Origin: Paenibacillus bovis
Lineage (GTDB): Bacteria > Bacillota > Bacilli > Bacillales > Bacillaceae_C
NCBI GenBank assembly: GCA_007679095.1
Contig: VEFU01000003.1
Coordinates: forward strand, 1-64,000
Length of the DNA: 64,000 nucleotides
Reading direction: 5' to 3'
The notes under the pieces are model-generated. The model worked only from the letters and a program-made list of their open reading frames with translations, made no database searches and had not been told where the DNA came from. Position 1 is the stretch's first letter, and each line of letters starts with the position of its first letter. This document shows, one piece after another, positions 25,964 through 34,771 of the stretch. Both the position numbers and the translations under genes were made by a program.

Positions 25964-27637
25964 TTATACTTCCATAATAATTGGCAAAATCATTGGTCTT
26001 CTCTTTGTTTTTTCATATAAATATTGATTCAATTGATCTCTTATATCTTGTTTAAAACTCGACCAATCAAACCCATCGCCTGATATAGCTTCTTCTGCAA
26101 TGGTACGAACAATCTTAGCAGCTTCGTCTAGTAATTGTTCTGATTCACGTACATATACAAAACCTCTTGAAATAATCTCAGGTCCTGAAACTATTTTCTT
26201 TAAGCGCTTATTTATTGTAACAACAACAGTAAAGATACCATCTTGAGACAAAAGTTTGCGATCACGGAGAACGATATTTCCTACATCCCCAACACCGATT
26301 CCATCAATTAATATGTTGCCTGCAGGAACCTTGTTAGATGAAAACATTTCTCCATTTTTATATTCTATCACTTCGCCTTTTCCTAGAATAAAAATTTGAT
26401 CTTTTTTCATACCTACGTCTTGCGCTACTTTCGCATGTGCAAATAACATTCTATATTCACCTTGAATAGGTACGAGATATTTTGGTTTCATTAAGTTAAG
26501 CATTAACTTTAAATCTTCTTGACCGGCATGCTCTGAAACATTGCCTTTGCGTTTGTTCGAATTAAAAACAGTTGCTCCAGCACGATAAAGCATGTCCATT
26601 GTCTTTGCTAAACTAATTTCTAAAGCTGCAGAAGGAGTCGCAGTAATTAGTACCGTATCACCCTTCGATATATTTACATATTTGTGATTATTTTTAGCCA
26701 TTTTTTGTAAAGCTTCAATCGGTTCACCCATATGGCCTGTAGACATAATGACGATTTCATTCTTTTCGTATTTTTCAATATCTTGAATTGGAATGATAAA
26801 ATCCTTATCATTCACTTCTAAGAATCCTAATTTAAGTGCTAGATGGATACTTTGTTCAATACTTTTTCCTACGACCGCTACTTTTCTTCCTGATTCATAT
26901 GCAGCATCTAGTGATTGCTGGATTCTTATAAAATTGGAAGCTGGACATGCGACTATAATTCTCCCTGTTGCCATATGAAATGCATTAGAAATATCACGTG
27001 CAATTAGAGATTCGGATGTAGCATGACCTTGATGTTCCGCTCCGGTACTATCTGATAAAAGGCAAAGCACACCAGATTCTCCAATGTTTGCCATTTTACC
27101 GATATCAGATCGATACAAACCAGTTGCTGCCTGGTCAAATTTAAAATCACCTGTATGAACGATACAACCTTCAGAAGTATGTATACATACACCTAATGAG
27201 TCTGGAATACTATGGGTAGTATGAAAGAAACTTACTTGTATAGTATTGAATTTAAGCCTTGAATTCGCCTTAACTGTGTGAAAAACAGCATCCACTTTAT
27301 GCGTTTGCTCTTTTAATTTTTCTTTTGCTAAAGCAACGGTTAATTTAGATCCATATACTGGAACATTTATTTTACGTAGGACAAATGGTAATGCACCGAT
27401 TGCATCTTCATGCCCGTGGGTTAAAAAGATCGCTTTTATACGATCTTTCTGGCTCTCTAACCAGGAAATGTCCGGTATTACCATATCAATACCTAACATC
27501 TCATTTTCAGGAAACATTAGTCCAGCATCGATAATAAATAATTCCGTATCCACTTCGATGACGTACATATTATTTCCTAATTCCCCTACCCCTCCCAAGG
27601 GAATAACTTTTATTATTTCATTTTTTATTTTTGACAA
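25964..27637 (-). CDS. rnjB: Ribonuclease J2
   Basis: The 557-aa protein belongs to the metallo-beta-lactamase/beta-CASP RNases J, which act in mRNA decay and rRNA maturation. The metal motif reads HGHEDA (H74, H76, D78, A79): the last His of HxHxDH in RNase J1 is replaced, as is typical for the poorly active J2 partner. The C-terminal end MILPIIMEV matches J2. The start is TTG at 27637, with AGGAGG 8 bases upstream. It is followed by the repeat-borne terminator. Confidence 0.94.
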   Translation of the reverse strand: MSKIKNEIIKVIPLGGVGELGNNMYVIEVDTELFIIDAGLMFPENEMLGIDMVIPDISWLESQKDRIKAIFLTHGHEDAIGALPFVLRKINVPVYGSKLTVALAKEKLKEQTHKVDAVFHTVKANSRLKFNTIQVSFFHTTHSIPDSLGVCIHTSEGCIVHTGDFKFDQAATGLYRSDIGKMANIGESGVLCLLSDSTGAEHQGHATSESLIARDISNAFHMATGRIIVACPASNFIRIQQSLDAAYESGRKVAVVGKSIEQSIHLALKLGFLEVNDKDFIIPIQDIEKYEKNEIVIMSTGHMGEPIEALQKMAKNNHKYVNISKGDTVLITATPSAALEISLAKTMDMLYRAGATVFNSNKRKGNVSEHAGQEDLKLMLNLMKPKYLVPIQGEYRMLFAHAKVAQDVGMKKDQIFILGKGEVIEYKNGEMFSSNKVPAGNILIDGIGVGDVGNIVLRDRKLLSQDGIFTVVVTINKRLKKIVSGPEIISRGFVYVRESEQLLDEAAKIVRTIAEEAISGDGFDWSSFKQDIRDQLNQYLYEKTKRRPMILPIIMEV

Positions 27638-27739
27638 ACCTATATCCTCCTATCAATTGTTTCCGATCTTCATCAGTTAGTCTCATTATACTTGAAGTTC
27701 AAATGTGTGTACAATTTATTATTCAAAAATAATTAAAAA

Positions 27740-27769
27740 GAAGCTAATCCCATATGTGGAACTAGCTCC
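27740..27769 (-). terminator. Terminator of the dapG-dapA unit
   Basis: GGAGCTAGTTCC pairs with GGGATTAGCTTC, with wobble pairs, and is followed on the minus strand by TTTTTAATT. Confidence 0.7.
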
Positions 27770-27788
27770 TTTTATTTGCAATAAATTT

Positions 27789-28664
27789 TTATCTTATTAA
27801 TTCAAGTAAAGAGGCTAAGTTAGATCTTTCTTGTTCAGTTAATGGAACTAAAGGTAGACGAACAGAGCCTACATCAAATCCTGTCAACTGTAATGCTGTT
27901 TTTACTGGAACTGGATTTGGTGCCGTAAATAAGCCTTGCATAATTGGCAACAGCTTACGATGCTGAGCAGCGGCACTCTCTGTCTTTCCTTCTATGAAAC
28001 TATGAATCATCTCTTGCATTTGTTTACCAATAATATGACTAGCAACAGATACTATTCCTGTTCCACCGATAGAAAGTGTTGGCAATGTTAAGGAATCATC
28101 CCCGCTATAAACTAAGAAGTTTTCATCTGTTTCTTCAATAATTTTGGACATAGCGTTTAAATCACCACTAGCTTCTTTTGCTGCTACAACATTGTCAATT
28201 TTCGATAATTCAATCATTGTTTCAGGATTTATATTTATTACAGATCGACCAGGAATATTATAAATCATAATTGGTAGTTTAGTAGATTTTGCGATAGCAT
28301 GAAAGTGCTCATATAGACCTTTTTGATTAGGATTATTATAATATGGTGCAACTAACATGATTGCATCTACACCGGCATCTTCTGCTTTTTTTGTCAATTC
28401 AATGGATGCGTACGTATTATTACTACCGGTTCCTGCAATAATTGGAACTCTATTTTCGTTCACTTTTACAACATGGCGATATAATGCTACCTTTTCTTCA
28501 GATGATAGAACAGGTGACTCACCTGTAGTTCCTGCAACTACAAGTGAATCTGAACCATTTTTAATTAAGTGATTAACTAGCTTTGTTGTTTTTGGAAAAT
28601 CAATATTACCTTTACTGTCAAATGGTGTAACCATTGCAGTGGACAAACGTCCGAAATGAATCAT
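27789..28664 (-). CDS. dapA: 4-hydroxy-tetrahydrodipicolinate synthase
   Basis: DapA condenses aspartate semialdehyde with pyruvate, the first step committed to lysine, diaminopimelate and dipicolinate. The 291-aa protein keeps the Schiff-base Lys163 (VAAKEASGD), Tyr135 (IYNIPGR) and GTTGE (45-49). It follows dapG after only 17 bp. The location beside dpaA-dpaB-asd supplies substrate for dipicolinate in the mother cell. Confidence 0.97.
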   Translation of the reverse strand: MIHFGRLSTAMVTPFDSKGNIDFPKTTKLVNHLIKNGSDSLVVAGTTGESPVLSSEEKVALYRHVVKVNENRVPIIAGTGSNNTYASIELTKKAEDAGVDAIMLVAPYYNNPNQKGLYEHFHAIAKSTKLPIMIYNIPGRSVININPETMIELSKIDNVVAAKEASGDLNAMSKIIEETDENFLVYSGDDSLTLPTLSIGGTGIVSVASHIIGKQMQEMIHSFIEGKTESAAAQHRKLLPIMQGLFTAPNPVPVKTALQLTGFDVGSVRLPLVPLTEQERSNLASLLELIR

Positions 28665-28681
28665 CCTTTACCACCTCAACC

Positions 28682-29917
28682 TTAGCGTTCATCTTCCATC
28701 TTTTCATTCTGCAGGTCAAATACATCATGCAGGGCATTCACTGCGTCAACTAATCTTTCACCTTCAACTAATACCCAAATTGTAGTATGACTATCAGCTG
28801 ATTGGAGAATTCTAATATCCTTTTCAGATAGTGCTGTAACGATTTTAGCTGTTACTCCTGGAACCCCACTTATCCCAGCACCTACAACAGAAACTTTTGA
28901 ACAATTTCTCTCCACTATTGGCTGATAACCTGCAGCTTCCAGAATGGTCGTTGCTTTATCAATTGCTTCATCAGGCACTGTATATACGACACCATTAGGT
29001 GAAATATTTATAAAATCTACACTAATATTTTCATTAGCCATTGCCTTAAATACATCTGATTGAATATTATATTGACCTTCACTAGCAGACACTTTTATTT
29101 GTGACACATTTGGAACATAAGCAATACCTGTTACAATTCGTTCACTAACATCTGCAACTTGATCTAACTTTGACATGGATGTTACTAATGTTCCGGCTGA
29201 ATCAGAATACGTTGACTTAATTCTAATTGGGATTTTCGCTTGCATTGCGATCTCGACTGCTCGTGGATGTATTACTTTTGCCCCTTGATAAGCCATATTT
29301 GAAACTTCATTATAGGTTACTACTGTTAAAGATCTAGCATTTTCCACTATTCTAGGATCCGCAGTCATCATTCCATCAACATCTGTAAAAATATCAATCC
29401 ATTCAGCATTTAATGCAGCACCTAATGCTGCAGCTGAAGTGTCACTTCCGCCTCGTCCTAGAGTAGTTATATCACCAATTTTCGTAATACCTTGAAAACC
29501 AGCAACTACAACTACATCATGATACTCTAACTCCTGTAACAATCTAGTACAGTCCATTTTCAATATCTTTGCATTTGTATGATCGTCATTTGTTATAAAT
29601 CCTGCTTGTGCCCCAGTTAAGGCTGCCGCATGAACATCATTTTCTAGCAACTCTTGTGTGAAAACTACACTTGAAATAGTCTCACCACATGATAGAAGGA
29701 CATCCTGTTCTCGTTTGGATAATAATGTTGATTGCCCACCAATTAAAGAAATTAACGTATCTGTTGCATATGGAGCTCCACTTCTACCCATTGCAGAAAC
29801 TACAACTACAACTTTGTATCCTTCTTCAATAGCTTTCTTAATATGTCCAATTGCATATTGCCTTGTCTCTTGATCCTGGACAGAAGTACCTCCAAATTTT
29901 TGAACGATTACTTTCAT
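28682..29917 (-). CDS. dapG: Aspartokinase I (DapG)
   Basis: The kinase phosphorylates aspartate at the head of the lysine/DAP/threonine pathway. The 411-aa protein starts KFGGTSV (7-13), has GRGGSDTSA in the kinase domain and two C-terminal ACT domains (about 265-400), which in B. subtilis aspartokinase I bind meso-DAP for feedback control. It lies between asd and dapA as in B. subtilis. Confidence 0.96.
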   Translation of the reverse strand: MKVIVQKFGGTSVQDQETRQYAIGHIKKAIEEGYKVVVVVSAMGRSGAPYATDTLISLIGGQSTLLSKREQDVLLSCGETISSVVFTQELLENDVHAAALTGAQAGFITNDDHTNAKILKMDCTRLLQELEYHDVVVVAGFQGITKIGDITTLGRGGSDTSAAALGAALNAEWIDIFTDVDGMMTADPRIVENARSLTVVTYNEVSNMAYQGAKVIHPRAVEIAMQAKIPIRIKSTYSDSAGTLVTSMSKLDQVADVSERIVTGIAYVPNVSQIKVSASEGQYNIQSDVFKAMANENISVDFINISPNGVVYTVPDEAIDKATTILEAAGYQPIVERNCSKVSVVGAGISGVPGVTAKIVTALSEKDIRILQSADSHTTIWVLVEGERLVDAVNALHDVFDLQNEKMEDER

Positions 29918-29949
29918 GCTTTCACCTCATCTGCAATACAAAACTACAA

Positions 29950-31005
29950 TTACTTATTTGTTACTAATCCTAATTTGATTAAACTCTCTGCAATTTGAAT
30001 CGTATTCAGCGCAGCACCTTTCAGTAAGTTGTCTGAAACAACCCAAAAATGAAACCCTGTTGCTTCATCTAAATCCTTCCGTATTCTCCCTACGAATACA
30101 TCATCTTTCCCAACCGCCATTGCTGGCATAGGGTAAACCTGATTGGAAGGATCATCTTGTAATGTCACTCCAGGAGCTTTTGCTAAAACTTTCTTTATAT
30201 CATCCACTTGCACATTTGCCTGTTCCGTTTCTATATAAACGGACTCAGAATGTCCTGTTACAACTGGTAGTCTGACACAAGTTGCTGCAACTTTCAAATC
30301 TGACATTCCAAGAATCTTTTTCGTTTCATTAATCATTTTCATTTCTTCAAAAGTAAAACCATTATCGGTAAATTTATCAATTTGTGGGATTGCATTGAAT
30401 GCAATTTGATAATGTTTTTCTGCACTACCTACAGGTAAAATTTCAGGAGTAAAATCCTTTTTACTAATAATAGCTTCTGTTTGCTCATGTAATTCGTTAA
30501 TTGCTGCAGCACCAGCACCAGAAACAGCTTGATATGTGGATACTACAACTTTATTTAACCCGAAAGCTTCTTTAATAGGTTTTAATGCTGCAACCATTTG
30601 TATCGTAGAGCAGTTTGGATTTGCAATAATACCATTATGATTATGAAGTGCATCTTCGTTTACTTCAGGAACAACAAGTGGTACATCCGCCTGCATTCTA
30701 AACGCACTAGTATTATCTATTACAATCGCTCCACGTTTCACTGCTTCAGGAGCGAATATTTCCGATATACTTCCACCAGCACTAAAGAGTGCAATATCTA
30801 CGCCATTAAAGGAATCCGGCTTTGCTTCTTCAACTGTAATGTTTTCACCATTAAATGTAATCTGTTTGCCTGCAGAACGGGCAGAAGAAAGTAAAGTCAA
30901 TTTATGAATTGGAAAGTTTCTTTCTTCCAACTTTTTTATGATTTGTTGGCCTACTGCTCCTGTTGCACCCATTACTGCTACATGATAGCCTTGTAACTCG
31001 GACAT
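29950..31005 (-). CDS. asd: Aspartate-semialdehyde dehydrogenase
   Basis: Asd reduces aspartyl phosphate to the semialdehyde. The 351-aa product has the NADP-binding GATGAVGQ (13-20) and the active-site Cys132 in NPNCSTIQ. I choose ATG 31005, which follows GGAAGGGGA; the upstream in-frame ATG at 31029 precedes that ribosome binding site and would add eight residues. It heads asd-dapG-dapA and is preceded by a hairpin after dpaB. Confidence 0.96.
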   Translation of the reverse strand: MSELQGYHVAVMGATGAVGQQIIKKLEERNFPIHKLTLLSSARSAGKQITFNGENITVEEAKPDSFNGVDIALFSAGGSISEIFAPEAVKRGAIVIDNTSAFRMQADVPLVVPEVNEDALHNHNGIIANPNCSTIQMVAALKPIKEAFGLNKVVVSTYQAVSGAGAAAINELHEQTEAIISKKDFTPEILPVGSAEKHYQIAFNAIPQIDKFTDNGFTFEEMKMINETKKILGMSDLKVAATCVRLPVVTGHSESVYIETEQANVQVDDIKKVLAKAPGVTLQDDPSNQVYPMPAMAVGKDDVFVGRIRKDLDEATGFHFWVVSDNLLKGAALNTIQIAESLIKLGLVTNK

Positions 31006-31174
31006 AAATATTCCCCTTCCACTCCACATACACTAGATTCTTGATGCAAAATATTAAAATCATTAATTTATATATTACCACATTTACATTAGCTATCGAA
31101 ATTATTTTCAAAATTTCTATTGAATAATACCACAATTTACTTAATATTTATACATATTTATATTTTTCTAATAG

Positions 31175-31206
31175 AATCAGGTAGAGAATATATTCACTAC
31201 CTGATT
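31175..31206 (-). terminator. Hairpin after dpaAB
   Basis: The arms AATCAGGTAG and CTACCTGATT extend inward through AGAGAATATATTCACT. The tail on the minus strand is only weakly T-rich (CTATTAG), so termination may be partial and asd could receive sporulation transcripts. Confidence 0.55.
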
Positions 31207-31234
31207 TCAACATAATAGCATCATATTTTGTTGT

Positions 31235-31828
31235 TTATTCATCCTTATATTCACGGATAACTGGCTGAAGCTGGTATCCATTAATTGCAGCTAATACAGC
31301 ATCTGATAATAAGTCCATATGTGCAACCATTGAATTTGGTTTTTTTATAGGATCATCTTGCCCATATGGTATAAAATAAATATTTTTCGTTGCCATCAAT
31401 CTCATTAAATTTACTCCATTTAAACCTAATGCATCATTTGTTGAAATTCCTAATACAACTGGTCGACGGTTTCTCAACGTAGCCTTAGCAGCCATTAAAA
31501 CAGGACTATCTGTTAATGCATTTGCAAACTTACTCATAGAGTTCCCTGTTAATGGGGCAATAACCATACAATCTAATGGTTCTTTAGGCCCAAGAGGCTC
31601 AGCATCGACAATGGAAGCTATTACTTTTCTACCTGCAGCAGTTTCTATTTTTTCAATCCAATCCTCAGCATCGCCAAATTTAGTGTCTGTTGTTTTTAAT
31701 GTATATGTCACTACGGGTACTACTTCGGCACCCTGTTGGACTAACTTTTCTATTTGAGGCAACACAGCATCATACGTACAATGTGACCCTGTCATACCAA
31801 AACCAATTCTTTTTCCTGCTAAACTCAT
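31235..31828 (-). CDS. dpaB: Dipicolinate synthase subunit B
   Basis: The 197-aa flavoprotein-like subunit works with DpaA to turn the DapA product into dipicolinic acid in the mother cell. GKRIGFGMTGSHCTYD at the N-terminus, APLTGNSMSKFANALTDSPV in the centre and LGISTNDALGLNGVN are characteristic. It overlaps dpaA by 4 bp. Also called spoVFB. Confidence 0.96.
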   Translation of the reverse strand: MSLAGKRIGFGMTGSHCTYDAVLPQIEKLVQQGAEVVPVVTYTLKTTDTKFGDAEDWIEKIETAAGRKVIASIVDAEPLGPKEPLDCMVIAPLTGNSMSKFANALTDSPVLMAAKATLRNRRPVVLGISTNDALGLNGVNLMRLMATKNIYFIPYGQDDPIKKPNSMVAHMDLLSDAVLAAINGYQLQPVIREYKDE

Positions 31829-32727
31829 GATTTATTCCCCTTCCGATTCTCATAATCTTCTGCTATAAGCTGTGCCAATACATTTGCTAATATCTGCCCA
31901 GCTGTTTTTGGAGCTACGATACCTGGCAATCCAGGTGCAAGAAGTGCTTTAATTCCCCGTTTTTCTGCATAGCGAAAATCTGTTCCGCCTGGCTTGGAAG
32001 CCAAATCAATTATTAACGTATTTGGTGGCATTTTTGCTAGAACACCAGCATTTAATACTAGATGTGGTATTGTGTTAATACAGATATCCAAATCTGAAAC
32101 TTCATCTTTTAAGTTTCTTAAATGGAAAGGTGTTAATGCCATTTCAGTAATTCTTGCTAAATGCGCGCTTGATCTAGCACCTACTTTAACTTTTGCTCCT
32201 AATAGGGAAAATGTTCTTGCAACACTCATCCCAGTACGTCCAAATCCTAGAACTGCTACTTTAGATTGGTGAATCGTGATGTCTGTATTTTGAATTGCCA
32301 TCATAATGGTTCCTTCTACAGTTGGAATCGAATTATAAATAGCAACATCATCTCGCTGAAATAATTGAACTAACTTTCGTTTTGATTGATTTACGATTTC
32401 ATCTAAATATGAATTACTAATTCCTGAATATATAGTGCAGTACGAGGGTGTCTTATTTAAGATTTCTTCCGTTAAAACAACTTTGTCACTAGAGAAGATA
32501 GTATCAACTTCTCCTTCAAGATTTGTACCCGGTACAGGTAAAATAATACAATCCAATTGCGAAAAATCTACATCCTCTATTTTTTCTTTATATGCGCCTG
32601 AAAATGGTTGTGCTAGCTGTTCAAAACCAATTAAATACAGTTTCGCATCTAGTTCAGTTAACTTTTTTATTATTTCTAACTGTCTAGCATCCCCACCGAT
32701 AACAGCTATGTGCATACCCGTCAACAT
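31825..32727 (-). CDS. dpaA: Dipicolinate synthase subunit A
   Basis: The 300-aa oxidoreductase-type subunit has an N-terminal domain (MHIAVIGGDARQLEI) and a Rossmann domain with VLGFGRTGMSVARTF, then SKPGGTDF and LLAPGLPGIVAPKTAG. The protein from ATG 32727 begins MLTG like B. subtilis SpoVFA, so I use that start. A TTG codon lies immediately upstream. GGTGAA is the ribosome binding site. A SigmaK-like promoter lies about 45 bp upstream. Confidence 0.96.
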   Translation of the reverse strand: MLTGMHIAVIGGDARQLEIIKKLTELDAKLYLIGFEQLAQPFSGAYKEKIEDVDFSQLDCIILPVPGTNLEGEVDTIFSSDKVVLTEEILNKTPSYCTIYSGISNSYLDEIVNQSKRKLVQLFQRDDVAIYNSIPTVEGTIMMAIQNTDITIHQSKVAVLGFGRTGMSVARTFSLLGAKVKVGARSSAHLARITEMALTPFHLRNLKDEVSDLDICINTIPHLVLNAGVLAKMPPNTLIIDLASKPGGTDFRYAEKRGIKALLAPGLPGIVAPKTAGQILANVLAQLIAEDYENRKGNKS

Positions 32728-32773
32728 CAAGATTCTTCACCTTCTTTATGCATGCTGAATAACACCGCACAAT

Positions 32774-32800
32774 CATTGTATGTAGATTACATTAGGCTGT
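32774..32800 (-). promoter_or_regulatory. SigmaK-type promoter of dpaA-dpaB
   Basis: The minus strand has CATACAATG (32774-32782), an excellent mother-cell -10, and AC (32799-32800) 16 bases upstream. In B. subtilis spoVF is SigmaK dependent, which supports the assignment. Confidence 0.6.
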
Positions 32801-32854
32801 GCATGACTTAATAAGAAAACGATACTCGCTCTAATAACCTATTAAGACACAAAA

Positions 32855-32876
32855 AAAAGGCGAATCATTCGCCTTT
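32855..32876 (-). terminator. Terminator of ylmC/ymxH
   Basis: AAAAGGCGAAT and ATTCGCCTTTT make a tight hairpin with a one-base centre. The minus strand continues with a run of Ts. Confidence 0.85.
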
Positions 32877-32901
32877 TCTCATTCGTAAATATTTTTTACA
32901 T

Positions 32902-33147
32902 TTAATAAGTATTGTTTTCTGGGACCTCCAAAATGATCATGTCAGTTCCAATTGTTCGAATGAAATGCCATGGAACTTTTATTTCATTTAGCCCTTTACG
33001 GCCCATCCACTTACCAGAAGGGATTATCAAATGATTTATCGCCCCTGTTTTTGTGTCAATTTCTAAGTCTGTTTGCCCTAGTACACCCAAGCGTTTCGCT
33101 TTGTTATAATCGACGATTTCTTTTCCTCCTAACTCACTGAGTCTCAT
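32902..33147 (-). CDS. ymxH: YlmC/YmxH-family PRC-barrel sporulation protein
   Basis: The 81-aa protein is a small PRC-barrel of the YlmC/YmxH family: MRLSELGGKEIVDYNKAKRL at the N-terminus, LGQTDLEID, then IKVPWHFIRTIGTDMIIL. The genes are linked to sporulation, but the precise role is unknown. The start ATG follows AGGAGGGG. Position between mlpA and dpaA matches B. subtilis ymxH. Confidence 0.92.
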   Translation of the reverse strand: MRLSELGGKEIVDYNKAKRLGVLGQTDLEIDTKTGAINHLIIPSGKWMGRKGLNEIKVPWHFIRTIGTDMIILEVPENNTY

Positions 33148-33279
33148 AATTCCCCTCCTTTACAAGCTCCTAATATTATATATAGGATGGCTCTTGGTGA
33201 TTTAGAATTAAGAAGTACAAAAGTATGGACAAAATAAATATACAAAATGAATATACAAAATGGACTATTTAAAAATAAA

Positions 33280-33394
33280 GCTCTGTTAAACTCTGTTGTT
33301 GATTTTCGCTCCTGTACACTCGCTTTCCGCGGGAGTCTCGTGTACATCCGCTACAATCAACTAAGTTGTTAACAACAATGAACTTTAACAGAGC
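33280..33394. repeat. 115-bp MITE-like element with 11-bp terminal inverted repeats
   Basis: GCTCTGTTAAA (33280-33290) and TTTAACAGAGC (33384-33394) bound the element. Inside are a nested palindrome TGTACAC/GTGTACA (33313-33319 and 33340-33346) and a core CGCTTTCCGCGGGAGTCTCG. The core recurs in part at 7296-7320, 9365-9384 and 25873-25896. There is no gene within it. The rest of the 33148-33468 gap holds A/T-rich sequence and the mlpA terminator. Confidence 0.7.
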
Positions 33395-33412
33395 CAAAAA
33401 TAAAAATGGAAT

Positions 33413-33457
33413 AAGGGTTGCCCAATCAATTTTTTTACGACTGATTGAACAACCCTT
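33413..33457 (-). terminator. Terminator of mlpA
   Basis: AAGGGTTG and CAACCCTT with inner pairing CAATCA/TGATTG form a long stem. On the minus strand ATTCCATTTTTATTTTT follows. Confidence 0.8.
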
Positions 33458-33468
33458 AGTTATTGTAA

Positions 33469-34710
33469 TTAGTTTTTATTGTTTTCTGGTAAGCGATTAT
33501 CAGGACTAATTATTGCAACAGTATAATCTTCTGTAAAGATTTTTCGTGCCATTTCATTCACACTATCAATTGTTACTTTATCAATATCTTCTATCATATC
33601 ATCCAGAGTACGATGTCGATTTAATAAAAGTTCATTCTTACCATTTCGACTCATTCTGTTATTTGTACTCTCTAGTCCGAGCATTAAGTTACCTTTAATT
33701 TGTTCTTTGCTATTCTTTAATTCCTTATCTGTAATTCCATTATTTTTTAATTTATCCAAGGTGTTTTGTATAGTAGAAAACAGCTCATCCATTTGATTGG
33801 CTGCAGTTCCTCCATAAATTGTCACTAGACCTGTATCTTTAAAGGAAGAGTGATAGGAGAATACGGAATATGCTAGTCCTTTTTCTTCCCTTACTTCTTG
33901 GAATAATCGTGATGACATGCTTCCACCAAAGATATTATTCATGATCATTAAATCATAAATATTTTTATGTCCTATTGGTAATCCCTCAAAACCGATACAA
34001 AGATGTGCCTGTTCTGTTTCTTTCTGTTTGATTACCTTATTTAGATGAAATTCTGGAGCTATATCAGCATTCTGTTTATTTCCTCGTACAAATGTTCCAA
34101 AGTATTTCTCAATATGTTCAATAAAATCTTCCTCTATATTACCTGCAATCGAAATTACAACATTATCAGGTGTATACATGTCATGGATATATTCTCTTAA
34201 TGAATCACTTGTAAAAGTAGCCAATGTCTCTTCTGTACCAAGAATCGGATATCCTAATGAGTGTGTTTCATATGCTGCTTTACTAAGCATATCGTGCACA
34301 ATATCATCAGGCGTATCTTCATACATTTTTATTTCTTCTAAGACGACATTTTTTTCTTTTTCTAGTTCGTCATCATTAAATGTAGAATTGAAAAACATAT
34401 CAGCTAGTACATCTAATGCATACAAGGCATGGTTATCCAACACTTTTGCATAGTAGCAAGTATATTCCTTTGAGGTAAATGCATTCACTTGACCACCGAT
34501 AGAGTCAAATGATTCCGCAATTTCCCTTGCTGAACGAGTTTCAGTACCTTTAAAGTACATATGTTCTAAGAAATGTGAAATACCATTGTTACTGTCAGTT
34601 TCATCACGAGATCCAGTCCCAATCCATATTCCGATTGCAACAGACCTGACTGTTGGAATTGTTTCAAGGACAACTCTAACTCCATTTTGGCATTTATGTT
34701 TCTTCAGCAT
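33469..34710 (-). CDS. mlpA: MlpA (YmxG), M16 zinc processing peptidase
   Basis: The 413-aa protein has the zinc motif HFLEH (H46, E49, H50), the downstream EKNVVLEEIKMYEDTP and the substrate-binding REEKGLAYSVFSYH in the C-terminal half, so it should be active as a homodimer. In B. subtilis MlpA is linked to processing or control of extracellular protease production. The start ATG follows AGGAGG. It lies downstream of ylxY with a short gap. Confidence 0.95.
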   Translation of the reverse strand: MLKKHKCQNGVRVVLETIPTVRSVAIGIWIGTGSRDETDSNNGISHFLEHMYFKGTETRSAREIAESFDSIGGQVNAFTSKEYTCYYAKVLDNHALYALDVLADMFFNSTFNDDELEKEKNVVLEEIKMYEDTPDDIVHDMLSKAAYETHSLGYPILGTEETLATFTSDSLREYIHDMYTPDNVVISIAGNIEEDFIEHIEKYFGTFVRGNKQNADIAPEFHLNKVIKQKETEQAHLCIGFEGLPIGHKNIYDLMIMNNIFGGSMSSRLFQEVREEKGLAYSVFSYHSSFKDTGLVTIYGGTAANQMDELFSTIQNTLDKLKNNGITDKELKNSKEQIKGNLMLGLESTNNRMSRNGKNELLLNRHRTLDDMIEDIDKVTIDSVNEMARKIFTEDYTVAIISPDNRLPENNKN

Positions 34711-34771
34711 TGTAATTCCTCCTATTCATGGTGCAAAAACATGCCATTTGTCCATATCAGTGGAAAACACA

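Noticed and set aside
33144-33347. 67-aa open frame upstream of ymxH
   Set aside because: It runs through the MITE-like element and A/T-rich DNA and lacks a ribosome binding site.
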